From Hymenobacter rigui (lineage in GTDB: Bacteria; Bacteroidota; Bacteroidia; Cytophagales; Hymenobacteraceae): DNA of 64,000 bases. The position numbers and the translations under genes were made by a program. Position 1 is the first letter of the stretch. Every line of letters begins with the position of its first letter. The notes under the pieces were generated by a model. That model was not told where the DNA came from. It saw only the letters and a program-made list of their open reading frames with translations, and ran no database searches. Location: NCBI RefSeq assembly GCF_003944715.1, contig NZ_RWIT01000004.1, forward strand, positions 62,001 to 126,000, read 5' to 3'. Positions 45,686 to 53,528 of the stretch are shown in pieces.

Positions 45686-46510
45686 TTACGGGAACTTGGG
45701 ATACTTGTCGAAATCCGGCTTGCGCTTCTCGATAAAGGCGTTTTTGCCCTCTTTGGCTTCTTCCGAGAGGTAGTACAGCAGCGTAGCGTTGCCGGCCAGC
45801 TCCTGAATACCAGCCTGCCCATCCAGCTCGGCGTTGAAGCTGGATTTGAGCATCCGCAGCGCCAGCGGGCTTTTCTCCAGAATTTTGTGACACCAGGCCA
45901 CGGTGGTTTCTTCCAGCTTGTCCAGCGGTACCACTTTATTTACCAAGCCCATATCGAGGGCTTCCTGGGCGTCGTACTGGTCGCAGAGGAACCAGATTTC
46001 GCGGGCCTTCTTCTGACCTACCACGCGGGCCAGGTACGAGGCTCCGAAGCCGCCGTCAAACGAGCCTACTTTGGGGCCGGTCTGGCCGAAGCGGGCGTTT
46101 TCGGCGGCAATGCTCAGGTCGCACACCACGTGCAGCACGTGGCCGCCCCCGATGGCCCAACCGGCCACCATGGCAATTACGGGCTTTGGGATGGAGCGAA
46201 TCATCTTCTGCAGGTCCAGCACGTTCAGGCGAGGCACAGTGTCCTCGCCCACGTAGCCGCCGTGGCCCCGCACGCTCTGGTCGCCGCCCGAGCAGAAGGC
46301 TTTGCCACCCTCGCCGGTCAGGATAATCACGCCGATATCGGTGCGGTTGCGGCAGATGTCCATCGCCTCAATCATCTCCTGCACCGTGAGGGGCGTGAAG
46401 GCATTGTGCACCTGGGGGCGGTTGATGCTGATTTTGGCGATGCCGCCGTGCTGGGTGAAGAGAATTTCGCGGAACTCCTTGATCGGGGTCCAGGTAAGTT
46501 GTTCGGCCAT
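45686..46510 (-). CDS. menB: 1,4-dihydroxy-2-naphthoyl-CoA synthase
   Basis: The ATG at 46510 gives a 274-residue crotonase-fold enzyme that closes the second ring of menaquinone. Motifs: [57 protein letters not shown] and [20 protein letters not shown]. It ends [16 protein letters not shown], the typical C-terminus of MenB. It follows menD by 16 bp and is the last gene of the operon. A longer frame to 46573 adds 21 residues and overlaps menD. Confidence 0.96.
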   Translation of the reverse strand: MAEQLTWTPIKEFREILFTQHGGIAKISINRPQVHNAFTPLTVQEMIEAMDICRNRTDIGVIILTGEGGKAFCSGGDQSVRGHGGYVGEDTVPRLNVLDLQKMIRSIPKPVIAMVAGWAIGGGHVLHVVCDLSIAAENARFGQTGPKVGSFDGGFGASYLARVVGQKKAREIWFLCDQYDAQEALDMGLVNKVVPLDKLEETTVAWCHKILEKSPLALRMLKSSFNAELDGQAGIQELAGNATLLYYLSEEAKEGKNAFIEKRKPDFDKYPKFP

Positions 46511-46526
46511 GAGAGGGGCAGTTACC

Positions 46527-48455
46527 TTATGGAGTGGAAAATGATGAGCGTACCGCCGCGCGGTACTGTTCAAAGAATTCGGCGTTGGTGGGACTGTCGG
46601 TGGTTATTTCGAGCAGCGCCGCGCCGGATTCAGCTGCAAAGAAAACCGGTAGCGCCGACTCTAGTTCAGTAAATGTGGAAACCGACAGGTAGCGCAGCTT
46701 AAAGTCGCGGGCGGTATTCTCGGCTGTGAGGGGCTGGCGGGTTTCAAAAAACTCCTCCAGCTCCGGCTGCTGGCGGGGACCATCAATGAGCCGGAAAATG
46801 CCGCCCGCGTGGTTATTAAACAGAATTACCTTCAGGTTGGGCGTGGGGTAGTTGTGCCAGAAGGCGTTTCGGTCGTAGAAAAACGCCACGTCGCCGGTGA
46901 GCAGTACCACGGGCCGATTGGGTTGGGCCAGGGCCGCGCCCACGGCCGTGCTGGTGCAGCCATCAATGCCACTGGTGCCCCGGTTGGCAAACACCTCTAC
47001 TATGCGGCCCGCCGGTACGCCCAGAATGTTGGCGTAGCGCACGGCCATGCTGTTGGCCAGGTGCAAAGCTGTATGGTCGGGTAGCTGCTGCAAGGCTCGG
47101 TAAATGGCCGTAAACTCGTTAAAAGGCTGATTTGGCTGCTGCATAAACTCCCGCAGAAAGCCGGTGGCCCAGTTTTCGGCGGCCTGCCAGGGGCGCAGGT
47201 ACGCGACTTTGGCCGGAGCATCCGCATCAGCGGAGGCCCACGTCAGGCGAACCGGCTCGCCCAGCGGCTGTGGGCGGGGTGCTACGCGGGTGGCATCCTG
47301 CGAGGTGGCGTGGCCCCGATTGGAGTCGAATCCCTGCGGCTCTGCGGAATTTGTGGGTTCAACTGGAATTGAACCAGCAACGTGCTCTTGCTGAGAAGTA
47401 ACGTGAGAATCTGAGCTTAACTCCGCGAAGAAATCAGCCGGTTCCATGCGCACAATTTTGGTCAGCGACTGGAAGGTGTCGGCTACGGCCCCGGCGGGCT
47501 GAATGTGCCAGTGTTCGGCCGGCTTGGCACCGCGCAGGTACAGCTTGAGGGCCTTTGAAATAAGTGACTGACCGAAGGTGATAAGCAGCTCCGGTTTCAG
47601 CGCCTCCTTCAGACCCGCTTCCGGCACGGCCATAAACACGTCCTGGCGGCCCAGGGGGGCATTGCGCTGGTCGTAGCCGGCGGCGGCGGGCAGGTGCAGG
47701 TTGGCAATCAAATCACCCACCACCGGTACCTGGTAAGCGGCCGCAAACTGCCGCACCGCCAGCAGCAAATCGGCATTGTAGCGGTGCTGGCCGGCCACCA
47801 CCAGTACGCGGCTGGTGTTCCGGATGGCGTCGCGCAGCTCCTGCAGTTGGGCAGCGGGTAGCAGCGAGCGGCCCGGCAACTCCCGCGTTACGCGCACCGG
47901 CCCGAACTGCAGTTCCTCGCCTTGTTTGGGGTAAAACGGCTCCCGCAGCGGTACGTTGATTTGCACCGGACCAGCCGGAAACTGTTCGGCTAAGCCAATG
48001 GCTTCTGATATAAGGCGGGCGGCGTGCCACTGCGCATCGGGATGAGTCGTGTCGGCGGGGAAGGTGAACGAGCCTTTGGCGTGGGCCCCGTACAAATCGG
48101 CCTGGCGGATGGTTTGCCCGTCGAGCTGGTCTATCCACTCCGGGGGGCGGTCGGCGGTAAACACTACCAGCGGAATCTGCTGGAAATAGGCTTCGGCCAC
48201 AGCCGGGGCGTAGTTCAGGCCAGCCGTACCGGACGTGCACACCAGCGCCACGGCCCGCCGTTGCGCCTGGGCCAGCCCCAGCCCGATAAAGGCGGCGGCG
48301 CGCTCATCGGGCACGGTGCGCACCTGAATGTCGGGGTGGCGGGCAAAGGCAATGGTCAGCGGCGCACACCGGCTGCCCGGCGACAATACCACATCAGTAA
48401 TACCCAGCCGGGCGCAGATTTCGGGAATGTTGTGAACGGCTTGCAGGGAAGACAT
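46527..48455 (-). CDS. menD: SEPHCHC synthase with unusual linker insertion
   Basis: The ATG at 48455 gives 642 residues, longer than the usual 550-580. The ThDP enzyme uses 2-oxoglutarate and isochorismate. It shows [54 protein letters not shown] and [15 protein letters not shown]. The C-terminal part has [36 protein letters not shown] and [15 protein letters not shown]. Residues of about 349-395 (around [19 protein letters not shown]) are an extra hydrophilic stretch in the linker between the central and C-terminal domains. This stretch is encoded by DNA that resembles tRNA 3' ends (47310-47378). The frame is open and the motifs are intact, so function is probably retained. Confidence 0.93.
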   Translation of the reverse strand: MSSLQAVHNIPEICARLGITDVVLSPGSRCAPLTIAFARHPDIQVRTVPDERAAAFIGLGLAQAQRRAVALVCTSGTAGLNYAPAVAEAYFQQIPLVVFTADRPPEWIDQLDGQTIRQADLYGAHAKGSFTFPADTTHPDAQWHAARLISEAIGLAEQFPAGPVQINVPLREPFYPKQGEELQFGPVRVTRELPGRSLLPAAQLQELRDAIRNTSRVLVVAGQHRYNADLLLAVRQFAAAYQVPVVGDLIANLHLPAAAGYDQRNAPLGRQDVFMAVPEAGLKEALKPELLITFGQSLISKALKLYLRGAKPAEHWHIQPAGAVADTFQSLTKIVRMEPADFFAELSSDSHVTSQQEHVAGSIPVEPTNSAEPQGFDSNRGHATSQDATRVAPRPQPLGEPVRLTWASADADAPAKVAYLRPWQAAENWATGFLREFMQQPNQPFNEFTAIYRALQQLPDHTALHLANSMAVRYANILGVPAGRIVEVFANRGTSGIDGCTSTAVGAALAQPNRPVVLLTGDVAFFYDRNAFWHNYPTPNLKVILFNNHAGGIFRLIDGPRQQPELEEFFETRQPLTAENTARDFKLRYLSVSTFTELESALPVFFAAESGAALLEITTDSPTNAEFFEQYRAAVRSSFSTP

Positions 48456-48514
48456 ACAGCGAAATACGTGAACCTTAGGCGGGACGGCGTTGCCCGAGGC
48501 TGTAAGAGGGAAGA

Positions 48515-49735
48515 TTAGGCTAAAATGGCTCCGATGGTACGTAGCTTCAACTCGGTTTCCTGCCACTCCCGGGCTGGCTCTGAGTCGATGGTGAGGCCGG
48601 TGCCCGCGTAGAGAATGGCTTCCTGGGGCCGCAGCTGCAGACACCGCAGGTTTACATACAGGCGGGCCACCCCGGCGTCGGGCAGGTTCACGGGCCCCAG
48701 GAAGCCGGCGTAGTAGGCCCGGTCGTAGCCCTCGTGGTGGCGCAAAAAATCCAGGGCTGGCTGCTTGGGCATGCCGGCCACGGCGGGGGTAGGATGCAGC
48801 AGCCGCAGCATATCGGTGCCGAGGGTAGGGAAGGGTACCTCGTTTAGCTGCACGGCAAAATCGGTGCGCAGGTGCAGCAACTGCCCGGCCGTTACGGTGC
48901 GCGGGCCCTGCTCATCGTACTCCCGCAAACGCAGCTGCTTAAAGCAGTTGACAATGTAGCGGGCCACCATGGCGTGTTCCTCCAGGTCTTTGCCGGCCCA
49001 GCGGGCGGTGGCGGGTTTCATGCCGGGCAGCAGGGGCTGGGTGCCGGCCAGCGCCATCGTCCGGAACACATGGTGCTCATCTACTTCGGCCAGCACCTCG
49101 GGCGTTGCGCCCAGCCAGGTGCCCACGCCCGGCGCACTCACCAACGAAACGAAGGCGTTGGGGTAGCGGGTTTGTAAATCCTCGAAGGCGGACAAGGCAT
49201 CAAACCCAGCTGGCAGCGGCTGCCGCACGGCCCGGCTGGAAACTACCTTGCGCACCGTGCCCGTCTCAATTGCCGCTACGCCGGCCGCTACCAGTGCTTC
49301 ATACTCCTCGCGGGTGGCGGTGGCAGGCACTGGTTGCCGACTTACGTGCCAGGGCAGCGCCTCGGCATCCGCGAGGGCGGCAAACCGCTGGCGCAACTCC
49401 GGCAGGCGGGCGGCGGCGGCGGCGCTTACCTGAATTTCCTCGGGCCGGGCCAAGTCAAAAAACAAGTCGGCGGGCAGGAACAGCGGCGGATTGTGGTCGG
49501 AGTCCCGGAAGGGAAAAAACGCAAAGCCCGCGGGGGCAGTCGGCTCCAAGGCCGGCGGCAGCCCTGCAAAGGCCGAATCCACGTTCAGGCACAGGCACAA
49601 ACGCGCGTGCTCGGCATTGGGCAGCCGCCACAGGGCCACGGGCCGGCCGCTGGTGAGGGCCAGCGCCACCAGTCGCCGCAGCCGGTCGGGCACGGGCAAT
49701 TGGGGCTGCCAGGATATCCGCTGCAACGAACTCAT
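48515..49735 (-). CDS. menF: isochorismate synthase
   Basis: The ATG at 49735 gives 406 residues and shares ATGA with the thioesterase stop. The chorismate-binding fold is visible in GTVRKVVSSRAVRQPL, FVSLVSAPGVGTWLGATPEV and RTMALAGTQPLLPG, then the AGKDLEEHAMVARYIVNCF segment. HLRTDFAVQLNEVPFPTLGT, HPTPAVAGMPKQPALDFL, DRAYYAGFLGPVNL and YAGTGLTIDSEP complete the active site. It makes isochorismate for MenD. The entF-like or anthranilate-type alternatives are less likely in this context. Confidence 0.93.
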   Translation of the reverse strand: MSSLQRISWQPQLPVPDRLRRLVALALTSGRPVALWRLPNAEHARLCLCLNVDSAFAGLPPALEPTAPAGFAFFPFRDSDHNPPLFLPADLFFDLARPEEIQVSAAAAARLPELRQRFAALADAEALPWHVSRQPVPATATREEYEALVAAGVAAIETGTVRKVVSSRAVRQPLPAGFDALSAFEDLQTRYPNAFVSLVSAPGVGTWLGATPEVLAEVDEHHVFRTMALAGTQPLLPGMKPATARWAGKDLEEHAMVARYIVNCFKQLRLREYDEQGPRTVTAGQLLHLRTDFAVQLNEVPFPTLGTDMLRLLHPTPAVAGMPKQPALDFLRHHEGYDRAYYAGFLGPVNLPDAGVARLYVNLRCLQLRPQEAILYAGTGLTIDSEPAREWQETELKLRTIGAILA

Positions 49736-50163
49736 GCCTGCGGTTTGGCTTGGGGCAGGTCGATGACGGCCATGGTAATGCGGCTGATGCACACCAGCGC
49801 CCCGGTTTCTTCGTGGGTAATTCGGATTTCCCACACCTGCGTGCTGCGGCCCACGTGCAGCGGCGTGGCCCGGCCAATCACGTGGCCGTCGCGCACGCCT
49901 TTCAGGTGGTTGGCGTTGATTTCGAGGCCCACGCAGGCTTGTTTGGTGGGGTCGATTTTAGTGGCGGCCCCTACGCTGCCCAGGGTTTCGGCCAGGGCCA
50001 CGGAGGCCCCGCCGTGCAGCAGACCCATGGGCTGATGGGTGCGGCCATCCACGGGCATGCGGCCTTCCAAATAGTCGTCGGTGAGGGCGGTGAGTTCAAT
50101 GCCGAGGGCGTCGGCCAGGGTGGGGCGTTTAGTCACCCAGTGGTTGATTTGCTCCAGCGTCAT
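49732..50163 (-). CDS. menI: hotdog-fold thioesterase, probably DHNA-CoA hydrolase
   Basis: The ATG at 50163 gives a 143-residue hotdog protein of the YdiI/PaaI type: MGLLHGGASVALAETLGSVG carries the expected acidic catalytic residue, then ACVGLEINANHLKGVRDGHV and TQVWEIRITHEETG. The family hydrolyses 1,4-dihydroxy-2-naphthoyl-CoA in menaquinone synthesis. Its place as the first gene of the menF-menD-menB operon, with a 4-bp overlap to menF, supports that. A near -7 box (TACCTTTT) lies at 50260-50267. Confidence 0.85.
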   Translation of the reverse strand: MTLEQINHWVTKRPTLADALGIELTALTDDYLEGRMPVDGRTHQPMGLLHGGASVALAETLGSVGAATKIDPTKQACVGLEINANHLKGVRDGHVIGRATPLHVGRSTQVWEIRITHEETGALVCISRITMAVIDLPQAKPQA

Positions 50164-50369
50164 AGCGGGCGGAAAGAACAGCGGTGCCGGCCGGTAGGGT
50201 AGGGGCGGCAACCTGATAAAGTTTCAAGGGGAGGTACGGTATACAACCGTTTCGGGGCGAAAAGGTACGGTACCTTATGCAGGTTGCAGCCCGGTAGCTC
50301 AACAATCGGTGCATCCGAGTACGCGAAAAGCCCGTACTTTAACGGCGTAACCAGCAAAAGCAGCGGGAA

Positions 50370-50993
50370 ATGAGCGTCAAAAAAATCTACCTCATTCGCC
50401 ACGGGCAGACGGATTTCAACGTGCGCGGCATTGTGCAGGGCAGCGGCGTCGATTCTTCGCTGAACGAGGCCGGCCACCGGCAGGCGGCCCGCTTTTTTGC
50501 GGCCTACCGCCACGTGCCTTTCGATAAAGTGTACACGTCCCTGCTGCAGCGCACCCACCAGTCGGTGCAGGGGTTTCTGGACTTAGGCTTGCCCCACGAG
50601 CAGCACGCCGGCCTCAACGAGATTAGCTGGGGCACCCGCGAAGGCACGCGCATCACGCCCGAGGAAGACGAGGAGTACCACACCGTGCTGCAGGACTGGC
50701 GGGCCGGCCGCACCGCCTCCCGCCTGCAGGGCGGCGAAAGTCCGGAGGAAGTAGCCGCCCGCCAGCGCCCCGTAATTGAGCTGCTGACCGCCCGCACCCA
50801 CGAGGAAACCGTGCTGGTGTGCATGCACGGCCGGGCCATGCGGGTGCTGTTGTGCCAGCTGCTGGGCTACCCCCTGAGCCAGATGGACAGCTTCGAGCAC
50901 CACAACCTCTGCCTCTACCAACTCGACTACACCGGCTCCCTGTTCACGGTCCGCAGCTTCCTCGACGTGCGCCACCTGCAGGAGGTGATATGA
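50370..50993 (+). CDS. histidine phosphatase family protein
   Basis: This 207-residue protein opens with the phospho-His RHG motif (YLIRHGQTDFNVRGIVQG). The second catalytic His lies in VCMHGRAMRVLL and the Arg in VYTSLLQRTHQ. NEISWGTREGTRITPEEDEE is the segment contacting phosphate. It resembles the phosphoglycerate-mutase-like/GpmB or CobC branch; the substrate is unknown. It is divergent from the menaquinone operon. Its last bases overlap the ATG of the next gene (ATGA), so they are co-translated. Confidence 0.9.
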   Translation: MSVKKIYLIRHGQTDFNVRGIVQGSGVDSSLNEAGHRQAARFFAAYRHVPFDKVYTSLLQRTHQSVQGFLDLGLPHEQHAGLNEISWGTREGTRITPEEDEEYHTVLQDWRAGRTASRLQGGESPEEVAARQRPVIELLTARTHEETVLVCMHGRAMRVLLCQLLGYPLSQMDSFEHHNLCLYQLDYTGSLFTVRSFLDVRHLQEVI

Positions 50994-51460
50994 GTACGCT
51001 GCGGCTGGTGGCCCTGAGCGGTTTTCTGGTGCTGCAGTCGGCTGCTGGTTACGGCCAGGCACGTGCCGTACCGAAAGGGCAGGCGAAAGTAAAGGACACA
51101 ACAGAAGCAGAAGTGCCTTTGATATGCTACTTCCCTCCCAATTGTTTTAAGCCGGCAAACCCCGGTCAGCTTCCGCTGTCCATCACCCATGCCCGCCTGG
51201 TCGGGAAGGTATTCGTGAAGTTCACCGTCGATTCCACGCTAACTTTCCGGGGTATGACGGTGGCGTGCGCGCGGCTGAAATGGAAACGGACGGGGAAGCC
51301 CTATGCCCCCGATTGCCAGCACTTAACGGCAACCCAGCGGCGGGAACTCAGTAAACTTACCTTCAGCCTGGTTCGGCAGCTGAAAATGGTTCCTGACCCT
51401 GCAGCCAGCCGTAGCCAGTGCCCGAGCGAAATGTGGACGGTACCCGTAACGGTGAGATAA
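50990..51460 (+). CDS. exported hypothetical protein, weak TonB-C-like resemblance
   Basis: The ATG at 50990 overlaps the previous stop by 4 bp. The 156-residue product has a signal peptide (STLRLVALSGFLVLQSAAGY). A segment near 65-110 (ARLVGKVFVKFTVDSTLTFR, VACARLKW) has the look of the TonB C-terminal fold, but without a strong match. Three of its cysteines could form disulphides. No function can be given. It sits just before the pyruvate dehydrogenase E2 promoter. Confidence 0.65.
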   Translation: MSTLRLVALSGFLVLQSAAGYGQARAVPKGQAKVKDTTEAEVPLICYFPPNCFKPANPGQLPLSITHARLVGKVFVKFTVDSTLTFRGMTVACARLKWKRTGKPYAPDCQHLTATQRRELSKLTFSLVRQLKMVPDPAASRSQCPSEMWTVPVTVR

Positions 51461-51564
51461 GCCATGCGGACTCTCCAACCCGAATAACGAGCGGATGCGA
51501 ATCCAGGAATGTGTGCAGGCGAAAATTCGCTGTTTTGCCGCTGATTTTCGAAGAAAGGCTTTCG

Positions 51565-51595
51565 TTTGCAGCCCCGAATTTTCGGGCTAATTTTG
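51565..51595 (+). promoter_or_regulatory. Bacteroidetes consensus promoter for the E2 gene
   Basis: TTTG at 51565-51568, a 19-base spacer and TAATTTTG at 51588-51595 match the Bacteroidetes -33 TTTG and -7 TAnnTTTG elements with the ideal spacing. The ATG at 51622 follows 26 bases later. Confidence 0.8.
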
Positions 51596-51621
51596 ACCCA
51601 CTCAATCCAACGACGATACCG

Positions 51622-53346
51622 ATGGCCGAACTCATAAAAATGCCCAAGATGAGCGACACGATGACCGAAGGGGTCATTGCTTCGTGGCTCAAAAAAGTAG
51701 GCGACAAAGTAAAATCCGGGGACATTCTGGCGGAAGTTGAAACCGACAAAGCCACGATGGAACTCGAAAACTACGAGGACGGCACTCTTCTCCATATTGG
51801 CCCGAAAGAAGGCGACGCAGTACCCGTAGATGGCCTGTTGGCTATTGTGGGTAAGGAAGGTGAGGATATTTCGGCCCTGCTCAACGGTGGCGGTGCTGTC
51901 GCGGCCGCTCCGGTCGAAGCGCCCAAAGCCGAAGCTGCCCCGGCTCCCGCACCTGCTCCGGCTCCCGAAGCTCCCAAGGCTACTCCCGCGCCGGCTCCGG
52001 CCCCCGCTGCGCCGGCTGCGCCGGCCGGCAACGGCAAAAAAGCCACCATCATCCGGATGCCCAAAATGAGCGACACGATGACGGAAGGTACCATTGCCGC
52101 CTGGCTCAAGAAAGTAGGCGACAAAGTGAAATCCGGCGACATCTTGGCCGAAGTGGAAACCGATAAGGCGACCATGGAGCTGGATAACTACGAGGATGGC
52201 ACCCTGCTCTACATCGGCCCGAAAGAAGGCGAAGCCATTCCGGTAGACGGCGTGCTGGCCATCATCGGTGAAGAAGGTGCCGACGTACAGGCTCTGCTCG
52301 GCGGTCAGTCGGGCGGCAGCGCGGCTCCGGCCGCGGCTGAAGCTGCTCCGGCTGCTGCTACCACCTCGGCCCCCGCGCCGGCCGAAGCGGCTGCTCCGGC
52401 TCAGAACGGTGGTCGTATTTTCGCCTCGCCCCTGGCCAAGAGTATTGCCAAGGATAAAGGCATCGACCTGAGCACCATCAAAGGCTCGGGCGAGAACGGC
52501 CGCATTGTATCCCGCGACCTGGAAGCCGCGCCTGCTGCTGCTCCGGCCGCTGCCGCAGCTTCGGTAGCCCAGCCCGCCGCGGCTCCGGCACCGCAGGCCG
52601 CTCCGGCTGCTGCTCCGGCCCCGGCCGCTGCTACCCCGGCCGCACCCGCTGCTCAGCCCGCCGACGGCACCTACACCGACACGCCCGTATCGCAGATGCG
52701 CAAGGTTATTGCCCGCCGCCTCTCAGAAAGCCTGTTTACGGCCCCGCACTTCTACCTGACCATGGAAATCCTGATGGACCGGGCCATGGAAGTGCGTACC
52801 CAGCTCAACGCCCTGTCGCCGGTGAAGCTCAGCTTCAACGACATGGTTATCAAAGCTGCCGCCGTTGCCCTGAAGCAGCACCCCGCCGTAAACTCCTCGT
52901 GGCTCGGCGATAAAATCCGCCAGAACAAGGTGGTGAACATTGGCGTGGCCGTAGCCGTGGACGAAGGCCTGCTGGTGCCGGTGGTGCGCAACGCCGATGG
53001 TAAAGGCCTCAGCAGCATTGCTACTGAGGTGAAAGAGCTGGCCGGTAAAGCCAAGAGCAAGAAACTCCAGCCCGCCGAGTGGGAAGGCAGCACCTTCACC
53101 ATCTCGAACCTGGGCATGTTCGGCATTGAGGAATTCACGGCCATCATCAACCCCCCGGATGCTTGCATCCTGGCCGTGGGCGGCATCAAGCAGACGGCCG
53201 TAGTAAAAGACGGTCAGCTGGCCATCGGCAACGTGATGAAGGTAACCCTAAGCTGCGACCACCGCGTGGTGGACGGTGCTACCGGTGCCGCCTTCCTCCA
53301 GACGCTGAAAGCCCTGCTGGAAGACCCCATGCGCATGCTCATCTGA
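51622..53346 (+). CDS. pdhC: pyruvate dehydrogenase complex E2, dihydrolipoamide acetyltransferase
   Basis: The ATG at 51622 gives 574 residues; the longer frame to 51418 crosses the promoter. Two lipoyl domains (about 1-78 and 140-220) carry the modified lysines K43 and K182 in ETDKAT. Long Ala/Pro linkers follow. The E3/E1-binding domain (about 270-305) starts IFASPLAKSIAKDKGIDLST. The catalytic domain follows with the PHFYLTMEIL start and CDHRVVDGA, where His547 and Asp551 act. The lipoyl domains and motif favour pyruvate over 2-oxoglutarate or branched-chain complexes. E1 and E3 genes are not in the window. A strong promoter and terminator show a single-gene unit. Confidence 0.93.
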   Translation: MAELIKMPKMSDTMTEGVIASWLKKVGDKVKSGDILAEVETDKATMELENYEDGTLLHIGPKEGDAVPVDGLLAIVGKEGEDISALLNGGGAVAAAPVEAPKAEAAPAPAPAPAPEAPKATPAPAPAPAAPAAPAGNGKKATIIRMPKMSDTMTEGTIAAWLKKVGDKVKSGDILAEVETDKATMELDNYEDGTLLYIGPKEGEAIPVDGVLAIIGEEGADVQALLGGQSGGSAAPAAAEAAPAAATTSAPAPAEAAAPAQNGGRIFASPLAKSIAKDKGIDLSTIKGSGENGRIVSRDLEAAPAAAPAAAAASVAQPAAAPAPQAAPAAAPAPAAATPAAPAAQPADGTYTDTPVSQMRKVIARRLSESLFTAPHFYLTMEILMDRAMEVRTQLNALSPVKLSFNDMVIKAAAVALKQHPAVNSSWLGDKIRQNKVVNIGVAVAVDEGLLVPVVRNADGKGLSSIATEVKELAGKAKSKKLQPAEWEGSTFTISNLGMFGIEEFTAIINPPDACILAVGGIKQTAVVKDGQLAIGNVMKVTLSCDHRVVDGATGAAFLQTLKALLEDPMRMLI

Positions 53347-53369
53347 GCCTGACGCTTTGCTTACCTCCG

Positions 53370-53402
53370 AAAGCCAGCCCCTCGCCGGGGGCTGGCTTTT
53401 TT
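53370..53402 (+). terminator. intrinsic terminator after the E2 gene
   Basis: Arms AAAGCCAGCCCC and GGGGCTGGCTTT pair around a TCGCC-type loop and are followed by a T-run. It lies 24 bases past the E2 stop. Confidence 0.85.
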
Positions 53403-53528
53403 GTTGCCCATTGCGCGAGTTGGTGCCGGGAAAGGCGGATTTCAGGAGAAAACGCCTATACTTACCAGCAGCGGAGCTTGCGCCGGCGACTCTGCGGTTT
53501 GTGTCCCCTTTCACCAATCAGCAGATAT

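Noticed and set aside
47310-47378. functional tRNA gene inside menD
   Set aside because: Only T-arm and acceptor-like parts are present; no D-arm or anticodon arm could be folded, and the two pieces are too close to be whole tRNAs.
51418-51621. N-terminal extension of the E2 protein
   Set aside because: It crosses a consensus promoter and precedes the conserved lipoyl-domain start MAELIKMPKMSD.
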